NCBI GenBank assembly: GCA_030690315.1
Contig: JAUYGY010000024.1
Span: 22,241-86,240 of the forward strand
Origin: Aequorivita sp.
GTDB lineage: Bacteria > Bacteroidota > Bacteroidia > Flavobacteriales > Flavobacteriaceae
Length of the DNA: 64,000 nt
Reading direction: 5' to 3'
Shown here: positions 9,543-16,994 of the stretch, piece after piece
How the letters are laid out: each line of letters starts with the position of its first letter
Numbering within the stretch: position 1 is the first letter of the stretch
The notes under the pieces: generated by a model
What the model saw: the letters and a program-made list of their open reading frames with translations, nothing else
Database searches by the model: none
What the model was told of the DNA's origin: nothing
Translations under genes and position numbers: made by a program

Positions 9543-10670
9543 ATCAAACCTCTATCAAATATATATCTGTCTTTGGGAAGCAACATGGGAAACCGTTTTG
9601 AGTATCTTCAAAACGCGGTTAACGCATTATTTGAAAAGGTGGGGAGCGTCGTTAAAATTTCTTCAGTTTATGAAACTCCCGCAATTGGTTTTGATGGCGA
9701 TCCTTTTTTGAATTGCGCCGTTTGGATTAAAACAGATTTAAAACCAAAGAAAATCCTGAAAAAAATTCTGCAGATTGAAAAGACGATGGGCCGCAGGCGA
9801 AATGTTTTAAAAGGATATGCTTCGCGACCCATAGATATCGATATTATTTTTATTGAAGATGTGGTTTTAAATTCTGAAAAACTCACCGTGCCACATCCCG
9901 AAATGGAGAAACGTAAATTTGTGTTGCAGCCTTTGGTAGAGCTCAATTCGGAATTGATCCATCCTGTTTCGCGCAAAAATCTCATCAAACTTTTGTCGGA
10001 AACCTCAGATAAAAGTGTACTCCAAAAACAGTCAAAGTGGCTCAGCAACCCAATGAAGGATTACACTATTTCACAATTCAATTATATTGCAATTGAAGGA
10101 AACATTGGGGCCGGAAAAACAAGTTTGGCTTCAAAAATTGCAAACGATTTTAATTCAAAACTGATTCTCGAACGTTTTAAGGACAATCCTTTTCTCCCGA
10201 AATTTTATGAAGACGCGTCGCGCTACGCCTTTCCTTTGGAAATGTCTTTTCTGGCAGACCGCTATCAGCAATTGGTGGATGATCTAACGCAGTTCGATCT
10301 TTTTAAGGAATCGGTTATTTCAGATTACGACGTAAACAAATCCTTGATTTTTGCGCAAATAACATTGACCGAAGTGGAGTTTTCGCTTTACAAAAGGCTG
10401 TTCGGTGTTATGCACAAAGAATTGCCAAAGCCCGATTTATATGTTTATTTATATCAAAATACAGATCGGCTTTTGGAAAATATAAAAAAACGCGGCCGCA
10501 AATATGAACAGAGTATTGAGGCGGAATATCTTCAAAAATTGAATGCGGGTTATTTGGAATTCATCAAAAACCAACATGCCGGAAATATAAAAATCATCGA
10601 TATTTCTGAAGTAGATTTTTTGGATAACAGACAGGATTACCTGAAGCTTTTAAAAGAAATAATTTCTTAA
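9543..10670 (+). CDS. folK: HPPK (folK) fused to deoxynucleoside kinase
   Basis: A two-domain protein. Residues 1 to about 165 are 6-hydroxymethyl-7,8-dihydropterin pyrophosphokinase of folate synthesis (YLSLGSNMGNRFEYL, VYETPAIGF, RPIDIDIIF, VPHPEMEKRKFVLQPL). The rest is a P-loop deoxynucleoside kinase (IAIEGNIGAGKTSL, LADRYQQL, KRGRKYEQ). This fusion is common in Flavobacteriaceae. The start is uncertain: the frame has no ATG or GTG near the N-terminus. The first TTG, 9573, would remove the first beta strand (NIYLSL), so I propose an unusual start near ATC 9543 or CTG 9567. Domain calls are firm; the start is not. Confidence 0.9.
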   Translation: MKPLSNIYLSLGSNMGNRFEYLQNAVNALFEKVGSVVKISSVYETPAIGFDGDPFLNCAVWIKTDLKPKKILKKILQIEKTMGRRRNVLKGYASRPIDIDIIFIEDVVLNSEKLTVPHPEMEKRKFVLQPLVELNSELIHPVSRKNLIKLLSETSDKSVLQKQSKWLSNPMKDYTISQFNYIAIEGNIGAGKTSLASKIANDFNSKLILERFKDNPFLPKFYEDASRYAFPLEMSFLADRYQQLVDDLTQFDLFKESVISDYDVNKSLIFAQITLTEVEFSLYKRLFGVMHKELPKPDLYVYLYQNTDRLLENIKKRGRKYEQSIEAEYLQKLNAGYLEFIKNQHAGNIKIIDISEVDFLDNRQDYLKLLKEIIS

Positions 10671-10768
10671 AAAGCAACTGTTACTGATGCAATTAAGCAT
10701 TCTTTTTACTGTTTCCAGAAAACTACAACTACCTACTTTATTTCCATTACCTTTGCAAAAAATACTAA

Positions 10769-11701
10769 ATGAGCACACAAGATAATTACGATAAAGGAAA
10801 AGGCTCCAAAAAGCCCGGAAAGAATGCACGAAAGAAAACTGTGGCTCGGAAAAGTGCTGCCATAAAGGCTGATACTTCCAAGAAAAATACTGGCCGTGAG
10901 CAGGATCCAACAAAACCGAAGCTGAAGTTTGACAAAACAGGAAAGGAAATTGGCCGTCGTGAAAAACCGGCAATACAAGTAGTTAAGAAAAGCAATCCGG
11001 AGGATGGCATTCGCTTAAATAAATATGTTGCCAATAGCGGAGTTTGCTCGCGCCGGGAAGCAGATACTTATATAGCCGCAGGCTTGGTTACCGTAAACGG
11101 GAAAATTATTAACGAAATGGGCTATAAAGTCCAATTGGTAGACGACGTTCGTTTTGATGGCCGTCGTTTAAATCCGGAACCGAATACTTACGTTTTGCTG
11201 AACAAACCAAAAGGTTTTTCAACCACAGATAGCAACGCGAAGGGAATGACGGTTATGGATTTGGTTGCAAATGCTACCACTGCAAAAATAAAACCTTTCG
11301 GTCGTTTGGGCAGAAATGCAACAGGACTTTTGCTTTTCACAAATGATGACGAATTTGTGCAAAAATTCTCAAAAAAAGGGATTGCCCGTCTTTTTCATAT
11401 TGAATTGGATAAAAATCTAAAGGCCGAACACCTTAAAAAAATAAAGGAAGGTCTTACAATTGAAGGCGTTGAGATAACGATAGATGAAATTAGCTATGTA
11501 GATAATTCGCCAAAAAGTGAAATTGGCCTAAAAATAAAACATACTGGAAACAGCATTATCAGGACTATTTTTGAACATTTGGGGTATGATGTAGTTCGCG
11601 TGGATTGCGTTACCTTAGGTCCGTTGACGAAAAAGGATTTACCCCGAGGCCGTTGGAGAACTCTTACTGAAAAGGAGCTCAGCTTGTTCAGCATGATTTA
11701 A
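10769..11701 (+). CDS. RsuA/RluB-family pseudouridine synthase-like protein lacking the usual catalytic Asp
   Basis: A 310-residue protein. A lysine-rich basic tail (about 1-75) precedes an S4 RNA-binding domain (IRLNKYVANSGVCSRREAD, about 81-99) and an RsuA/RluB-type catalytic fold (YVLLNKPKGF at 141-150; GRLGRNATGLLLFTND at 178-193). The family motif is GRLDxxTxGLL, in which Asp is the catalytic nucleophile. Here that position is Gly181 (codon GGC at 11309-11311), one base change from GAC. The remaining landmarks (LFHIELDKNLK, TKKDLPRGRWRTLT) are intact. It is either an RNA-binding non-enzyme or inactive; see findings. Confidence 0.85.
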   Translation: MSTQDNYDKGKGSKKPGKNARKKTVARKSAAIKADTSKKNTGREQDPTKPKLKFDKTGKEIGRREKPAIQVVKKSNPEDGIRLNKYVANSGVCSRREADTYIAAGLVTVNGKIINEMGYKVQLVDDVRFDGRRLNPEPNTYVLLNKPKGFSTTDSNAKGMTVMDLVANATTAKIKPFGRLGRNATGLLLFTNDDEFVQKFSKKGIARLFHIELDKNLKAEHLKKIKEGLTIEGVEITIDEISYVDNSPKSEIGLKIKHTGNSIIRTIFEHLGYDVVRVDCVTLGPLTKKDLPRGRWRTLTEKELSLFSMI

Positions 11702-12008
11702 TGAAAACGAAATTTAGTCGCCTTTCATTATTTATTGAATTTTTTTTGGCACATTTGTACTGTATATTTAAAGAATACTATATTCAAAATGGTTGGTTTT
11801 TGAAAAATTTCGAAAACATAGATTCTAAATGAACAACACATTTTTACTTCCAACGGCTGGACTACAGCAGGTTTCGGGCAAAAGTTTCATCATAAACACT
11901 TTGCCTATTCACATTTAAACTTCAAGTTAATTTTTTGTTATACTTCTCCCTTTTTGGGGAATACATTACGGGAATTTTTAATTTACACCATTCAACGAAA
12001 ACAAAAGG
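11702..12008. other. Gene-free stretch upstream of arginine decarboxylase
   Basis: This 307-bp AT-rich stretch probably holds the promoter and leader of the polyamine genes. I find no convincing TTTG/TAnnTTTG pair. A 29-codon ORF (11829-11918, starting MNNTFLLPTAGLQQ) lies in it; it might be a leader peptide, but chance is as likely. Confidence 0.4.
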
Positions 12009-13406
12009 ATGAACACCAAATACATAGATTTAATAAACCAAACGTATTATTTTCCGCAGGAAGAATTCCAGTTGGGCGATAATGGCCTGGAATTTCACGG
12101 CGTAGATCTGATGGATCTAGTAGAGAAATATGGTGCTCCGCTGAAGTTTACCTACCTTCCTAAGATATCTGAAAATATAAATTTGGCGAAAAAATGGTTC
12201 GCACAAGGCATTAAAAAGAACAATTACAAAGGCACCTACAATTATTGCTATTGCACAAAAAGCTCGCACTTCAAGCACGTTTTGAATGAAGCTTTAAAGA
12301 ACGATATTCACATTGAAACCTCTTCGGCGTTTGATATCGATATTGTGGAAAGCCTTAAGGAAACTGGAAAAGTTACCAATCAAACATACGTTATCTGCAA
12401 CGGTTTTAAGCGCGAGCAGTATATTACAAATATTGCAAGACTCATCAATAACGGGCACGAAAACTGCATCCCGATTATTGATAATTATGAAGAAATTGAA
12501 CTGCTTTCCGATAGTATCAACAATCACTTCAACGTAGGCATCCGTATCGCTTCGGAAGAAGAACCAAAGTTTGAATTCTATACTTCGCGTTTGGGAATTG
12601 GCTACAAAAACATCATTCCTTTTTACGAAGAGCAAATTAAAAACAACGAGCGTGTAGATTTAAAAATGCTCCATTTCTTCATCAATACAGGAATTCGCGA
12701 CACCGCATATTATTGGAATGAATTGGTGAAGTGTCTTAAAGTTTATGTTCGTCTTAAAAAGATTTGTCCATCTTTGGATAGTTTGAACATTGGCGGAGGT
12801 TTCCCAATAAAAAACTCCCTGCATTTTGAGTATGACTATCAATACATGATAGACGAAATTTTAAATCAAATAAATATTTCCTGTGCCGAAGCCGAAGTGC
12901 CCGTGCCTAATATTTTTACTGAATTTGGCAGCTTCACCGTTGGTGAAAGCGGCGGCGCTATTTATGAAATTCTGTACCAAAAACAACAGAACGACCGCGA
13001 AAAGTGGAATATGATCAATTCGTCTTTCATCACAACCCTACCAGACACTTGGGCCATTAGCAAAAAATTTATAATGCTGCCAATAAACCGATGGAATGAT
13101 GAATATGAAAGGGTGCTTTTGGGCGGTTTAACGTGTGATAGTGACGATTACTATAACAGTGAACAAAACATGGCGGCAATTTATCTGCCAAAATTCCGTA
13201 AAGAAAAACCTTTGTATATTGGCTTTTTCAACACAGGAGCATATCAGGAAACTATTGGCGGTTTCGGGGGCTTGCAGCACTGCTTGATTCCTGCACCAAA
13301 ACATATATTGATTGACAGAGACAAAAACAATAAAATAACAACCAAAATTTTTTCACAACAACAAACAAGCGAGCAATTGCTAAACATTTTAGGTTATGAG
13401 CACTAA
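12009..13406 (+). CDS. speA: Arginine decarboxylase, PLP-dependent fold III
   Basis: A 465-residue alanine-racemase-fold decarboxylase. The probable PLP lysine is Lys84 in YCYCTKSSHF; IETSSAFDIDIVESL and LNIGGGFPIKNS are the substrate and phosphate-binding motifs, and the C-terminal barrel follows. This short Bacteroidota form is annotated as arginine decarboxylase, and the next gene (agmatinase) overlaps its end by 11 bp, which strongly supports arginine to agmatine as the reaction. A diaminopimelate- or ornithine-type specificity cannot be wholly excluded by eye. It opens the polyamine run. Confidence 0.85.
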   Translation: MNTKYIDLINQTYYFPQEEFQLGDNGLEFHGVDLMDLVEKYGAPLKFTYLPKISENINLAKKWFAQGIKKNNYKGTYNYCYCTKSSHFKHVLNEALKNDIHIETSSAFDIDIVESLKETGKVTNQTYVICNGFKREQYITNIARLINNGHENCIPIIDNYEEIELLSDSINNHFNVGIRIASEEEPKFEFYTSRLGIGYKNIIPFYEEQIKNNERVDLKMLHFFINTGIRDTAYYWNELVKCLKVYVRLKKICPSLDSLNIGGGFPIKNSLHFEYDYQYMIDEILNQINISCAEAEVPVPNIFTEFGSFTVGESGGAIYEILYQKQQNDREKWNMINSSFITTLPDTWAISKKFIMLPINRWNDEYERVLLGGLTCDSDDYYNSEQNMAAIYLPKFRKEKPLYIGFFNTGAYQETIGGFGGLQHCLIPAPKHILIDRDKNNKITTKIFSQQQTSEQLLNILGYEH

Positions 13407-14331
13407 GACGTATGCCGGAATCCCGCAAAAATATGCGGCCCTTGAAACATCAAAAATTGTATTGATCCCTGTTCCGTATGACGGAACCAGCACTTGGCAA
13501 AAAGGTGCCGACAAAGGCCCCGAAGCATTTTTGGATGCTTCAGAAAACATGGAGCTTTACGACATTGAAACCCAAACAGAGGTTTACAAACAAGGGGTTT
13601 TCCTTGCCGATGCAATTACAGAAAATTCATCACCCGAGGCCGTGGTTTCAGAAGTTCACAAAGCCACAAAAGATTATATTAAAAGAAATAAATTCGTTAC
13701 CATTTTTGGTGGCGAGCACAGCATTTCCATAGGTACTATTCGCGCCTTTAATGAATGCTTTGATAATCTAACCGTGCTTCATATTGATGCCCATGCCGAT
13801 TTGAGAAAGGAATTCCACGGAAGCGCTTGCAACCATGCCTGCGCAGTTTACGAGGCCAGCCAGACTACAAACTTGGTCCAAGTCGGAATTCGCAGTATGG
13901 ACATTGCCGAAACCCGCGTAATGGACGAGGAAAAAGTATTCTTCGCCCATGATATGGCGAAAGACGAATACTGGATGGATAAAGTTATTGAAGCCTTGGG
14001 CGAAAATGTTTTTATCACTTTTGATTTGGATGCGCTGGATCCTTCAATTATGCCATCAACTGGAACTCCAGAGCCGGGCGGACTTTTCTGGTACGAAACC
14101 CTCGATTTTCTAAAGCAGGTTTTTGAGGAAAAAAACGTAGTGGGCTTTGATATTGTGGAATTACGCCCAAATGAAGAAGAAAGAGCTTCAGATTTTGTAG
14201 CAGCAAAATTGTACTATAAAATGTTGACCTATAAATTCGCAGGAACCGAAGAAGGGGACGAATACGAAAGCAATTTTAACGAAACCAAAAAAGGGGTTTC
14301 AAAATTTAACACAGAAGAAGATGAGTACTAG
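13396..14331 (+). CDS. speB: Agmatinase (ureohydrolase family)
   Basis: A 311-residue ureohydrolase that turns agmatine into putrescine and urea. All six manganese ligands are present: His108 (FGGEHS), Asp131, His133 and Asp135 (DAHAD), Asp210 and Asp212 (DLDALDPS). The start overlaps the decarboxylase end by 11 bp and the end overlaps the next gene by 11 bp, so the three are translationally coupled. It is a useful internal comparison for the degenerate arginase-fold protein at 31011. Confidence 0.94.
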   Translation: MSTKTYAGIPQKYAALETSKIVLIPVPYDGTSTWQKGADKGPEAFLDASENMELYDIETQTEVYKQGVFLADAITENSSPEAVVSEVHKATKDYIKRNKFVTIFGGEHSISIGTIRAFNECFDNLTVLHIDAHADLRKEFHGSACNHACAVYEASQTTNLVQVGIRSMDIAETRVMDEEKVFFAHDMAKDEYWMDKVIEALGENVFITFDLDALDPSIMPSTGTPEPGGLFWYETLDFLKQVFEEKNVVGFDIVELRPNEEERASDFVAAKLYYKMLTYKFAGTEEGDEYESNFNETKKGVSKFNTEEDEY

Positions 14332-15298
14332 CAAAGGATCTATTTCCCAATTTATTGAAAAATATTATTTACATTTCAATGCAGCAGCTTTGGTGGACGC
14401 CGCAAAAGGCTACGAAGCACAGTTGAACCAAGGTTCAAAAATGCTTGTTTCCCTTGCCGGTGCTATGAGTACTGCCGAATTGGGAAAGATTTTTGCCGAA
14501 ATGATCCGTCAAGATAAGGTGCACATCATCTCCTGTACAGGCGCAAACCTGGAGGAAGATATTATGAACCTCGTGGCCCACAGCCATTACAAACGTGTTC
14601 CAAATTACAGAGATTTAACGCCGCAGGATGAGTGGGATTTGCTTGAAAAAGGAATGAACCGCGTAACTGATACCTGTATTCCTGAGGAAGAAGCCTTCCG
14701 AAGAATCCAAAAACACATCGTAAAACTGTGGAAAGATGCCGAAGCCAAGGGCGAACGCTACCTGCCGCACGAATATATGTACAAATTGCTTTTAAGTGGC
14801 GTAATGGAAGAGCATTACGAAATAGATTTAAAAGATTCATGGATGTATGCTGCTGCCGAAAAAAACCTACCCATCGTCTGCCCAGGTTGGGAAGACAGCA
14901 CTATGGGCAACATTTTCGCCAGCTATGTACTTAAAGGCGAATTGAAAGCATCTACAATGAAAAGTGGTATCGAGTATATGACTTTTCTTGCAGATTGGTA
15001 CACCGACAATTCAAAAAAAGGAATCGGTTTCTTCCAGATTGGAGGCGGAATTGCGGGAGATTTCCCAATCTGTGTGGTGCCCATGTTGTATCAAGATATG
15101 GAACGTACCGATACGCCGTTTTGGAGTTATTTCTGCCAGATAAGCGATTCCACCACCAGTTTCGGAAGTTATTCCGGAGCAGTTCCCAATGAAAAGATTA
15201 CTTGGGGGAAATTGGACATCCACACCCCAAAATTCATCATTGAAAGCGATGCAACCATTGTAGCGCCTTTGATTTTTGCGTATCTTTTGGATATGTAA
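14321..15298 (+). CDS. Deoxyhypusine synthase-like protein, probable homospermidine synthase
   Basis: A 325-residue deoxyhypusine synthase family protein. The enzyme-intermediate lysine is conserved as Lys297 in GAVPNEKITWGKLD, and the NAD-binding segments (SLAGAMSTAELG, SCTGANLEED, GGGIAGDFPI) are recognisable. Bacteria lack eIF5A, so modification of that protein is unlikely. Members of this family have evolved into homospermidine synthases, and flavobacteria are known for homospermidine. With arginine decarboxylase and agmatinase overlapping immediately upstream, I infer a polyamine aminobutyl transfer, probably putrescine to homospermidine. The role is inferred; the family is certain. Confidence 0.85.
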   Translation: MSTSKGSISQFIEKYYLHFNAAALVDAAKGYEAQLNQGSKMLVSLAGAMSTAELGKIFAEMIRQDKVHIISCTGANLEEDIMNLVAHSHYKRVPNYRDLTPQDEWDLLEKGMNRVTDTCIPEEEAFRRIQKHIVKLWKDAEAKGERYLPHEYMYKLLLSGVMEEHYEIDLKDSWMYAAAEKNLPIVCPGWEDSTMGNIFASYVLKGELKASTMKSGIEYMTFLADWYTDNSKKGIGFFQIGGGIAGDFPICVVPMLYQDMERTDTPFWSYFCQISDSTTSFGSYSGAVPNEKITWGKLDIHTPKFIIESDATIVAPLIFAYLLDM

Positions 15299-15351
15299 AA
15301 AATTGCTTATAAACTTATTTCCAACTAAATAAGAAATCAAAAACAAATTAG

Positions 15352-15395
15352 TAAATCGCTTCCCTTTTGCCAAGGCAGTTAGGGCAAGCGATTTA
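15352..15395. other. Long inter-gene hairpin in the polyamine operon
   Basis: TAAATCGCTT (15352-15361) pairs perfectly with AAGCGATTTA (15386-15395); inside it CCCT pairs with AGGG and TGCC with GGCA. No T-tract follows, so it does not look like a terminator. It may be an RNA-processing or stability element, or a palindromic repeat. Confidence 0.6.
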
Positions 15396-15417
15396 GAAGT
15401 ATTTAATAAACAACAAA

Positions 15418-16956
15418 ATGGAAAGCCCGAAGATCGAAAATATTGAATTGAAATTTTTAACGCTAAAAGATTATGAAGCGTTAAAAGAAGCCACCATTCA
15501 ATCTTATGGAGGATTGCCAAACAGTTATTGGAAGATAGACGAGATAGGAAACCTGATAGACATTTTCCCCGAAGGGCAAGTGGTTATAATGGCCGATGGC
15601 GAAATAGCCGGTTGCGCCCTCTCCATCATTGTTAACTTTGAGGAAATTGAGGATCAGCATACTTATAAAGACATTACAGATGATCCCACCTTCAGCATCC
15701 ACGACACCGAAGGCGATGTGCTTTACGGGATTGATGTTTTTATCCGTCCAGACTTTCGAGGCTTACGTTTGGGAAGAAGATTGTATGATTATCGAAAAGA
15801 ACTTTGTGAAAACCTAAATCTGAAAAGCATCGTATTCGGCGGAAGAATGCCGAACTATTATTTACATGCCGACAAAATTACCCCAAAACAATACATAGAA
15901 AAAGTAAAGCGCAAACAAATAGACGACCCTGTATTAAACTTTCAAATTTCAAATGATTTTCACCCGGTTCGTGTATTGAAAGGCTATTTGGAAGGCGATA
16001 AGGCTTCAGGCGAGTTCGCCGTTTTGATGGAATGGGACAATATCTATTACACCAAACCCAATAAAAAACCGAAACCATCAGCTATAAAGAGTATTGTACG
16101 TCTGGGTCTTATTCAGTGGCAAATGCGAAGCTACTCTGGGTTGGAAGAATTGATGCAACAGGCCGAATATTTTATCGATAGTGTTGCTGGCTACCGTTGC
16201 GATTTTGCAATGTTTCCGGAATTCTTCAACGCCCCGCTGATGGCGGAGTATAACCATATGAGCGAACCGGACGCCATCCGTGAATTGGCAAAATACACCA
16301 AGGTAATTACAGAACAACTCTCATCACTTTCCATTTCATACAACATCAATATCATTACCGGAAGTATGCCCGAAATGGTGCGCGGCAAATTATACAACGT
16401 AGGTTATTTATGCCGTCGCGATGGAAGCGTGGAGCGTTATGAAAAAATTCACGTAACCCCCGACGAAGCAAAAGTATGGGGAATGGTGAACGGAAATTCA
16501 TTAAAAACCTTCGATACTGACTGCGGAAAAATAGGGGTATTGATATGTTACGATTCCGAATTCCCAGAGCTATCCAGATTATTGTCAGACGAAGGAATGG
16601 ACATCCTTTTTATCCCCTTCCTCACAGACACGCAAAACGGTTATTCCCGCGTAAGGCTTTGCGCCCAAGCAAGAGCCGTAGAAAACGAATGTTATGTGGC
16701 AATTGCGGGAAGTGTTGGCAACCTGCCAAAGGTGCACAATATGGATATACAATACGCCCAGAGCGCCGTGTTCACGCCCTGCGACTTCTCTTTCCCAAAC
16801 AACGGAATAAAAGCTGAAGCCACACCAAACACCGAAATGATTTTAGTGGCAGATGTGGATTTGGATTTACTTCGCGAATTGCACACTTTTGGTGCGGTAC
16901 GAAATTTAAAGGATAGACGGAAAGATTTTTATAGGCTGGAGCGGGTGAAAAAATAA
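15418..16956 (+). CDS. GNAT acetyltransferase fused to carbon-nitrogen hydrolase
   Basis: A 512-residue fusion. Residues about 10-215 form a GNAT domain (acetyl-CoA loop region RPDFRGLRLGRRLYDY). Residues about 225-512 form a nitrilase-superfamily amidase with the complete triad Glu268 (FPEFF), Lys343 (YEKIH) and Cys377 (LICYDSEFPE). Such fusions are widespread, but their reaction is not settled. The position behind polyamine genes suggests action on an acylated or carbamoyl amine; the amidase domain resembles N-carbamoylputrescine amidase in general form only. It is separated from the upstream gene by 119 bp with a strong hairpin. Confidence 0.85.
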   Translation: MESPKIENIELKFLTLKDYEALKEATIQSYGGLPNSYWKIDEIGNLIDIFPEGQVVIMADGEIAGCALSIIVNFEEIEDQHTYKDITDDPTFSIHDTEGDVLYGIDVFIRPDFRGLRLGRRLYDYRKELCENLNLKSIVFGGRMPNYYLHADKITPKQYIEKVKRKQIDDPVLNFQISNDFHPVRVLKGYLEGDKASGEFAVLMEWDNIYYTKPNKKPKPSAIKSIVRLGLIQWQMRSYSGLEELMQQAEYFIDSVAGYRCDFAMFPEFFNAPLMAEYNHMSEPDAIRELAKYTKVITEQLSSLSISYNINIITGSMPEMVRGKLYNVGYLCRRDGSVERYEKIHVTPDEAKVWGMVNGNSLKTFDTDCGKIGVLICYDSEFPELSRLLSDEGMDILFIPFLTDTQNGYSRVRLCAQARAVENECYVAIAGSVGNLPKVHNMDIQYAQSAVFTPCDFSFPNNGIKAEATPNTEMILVADVDLDLLRELHTFGAVRNLKDRRKDFYRLERVKK

Positions 16957-16962
16957 TGTTAT

Positions 16963-16994
16963 AACCTGCAAGGTTTTCAAAACCTTGTAGGTTT
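16963..16994. repeat. Palindromic element at a convergent gene junction
   Basis: AACCTGCAAGGTTTT faces AAAACCTTGTAGGTT with one imperfect pair. It lies between two convergent genes, overlaps the stop codon and last residues of the minus-strand gene, and could end transcription both ways. Similar palindromes are dispersed in flavobacterial genomes. Confidence 0.6.

Noticed and set aside
11741..11765. Sigma-54 promoter before arginine decarboxylase (TTGGCACATTTGTAC)
   Set aside because: The -24 half is good but the GC of the -12 half is missing at the required spacing.
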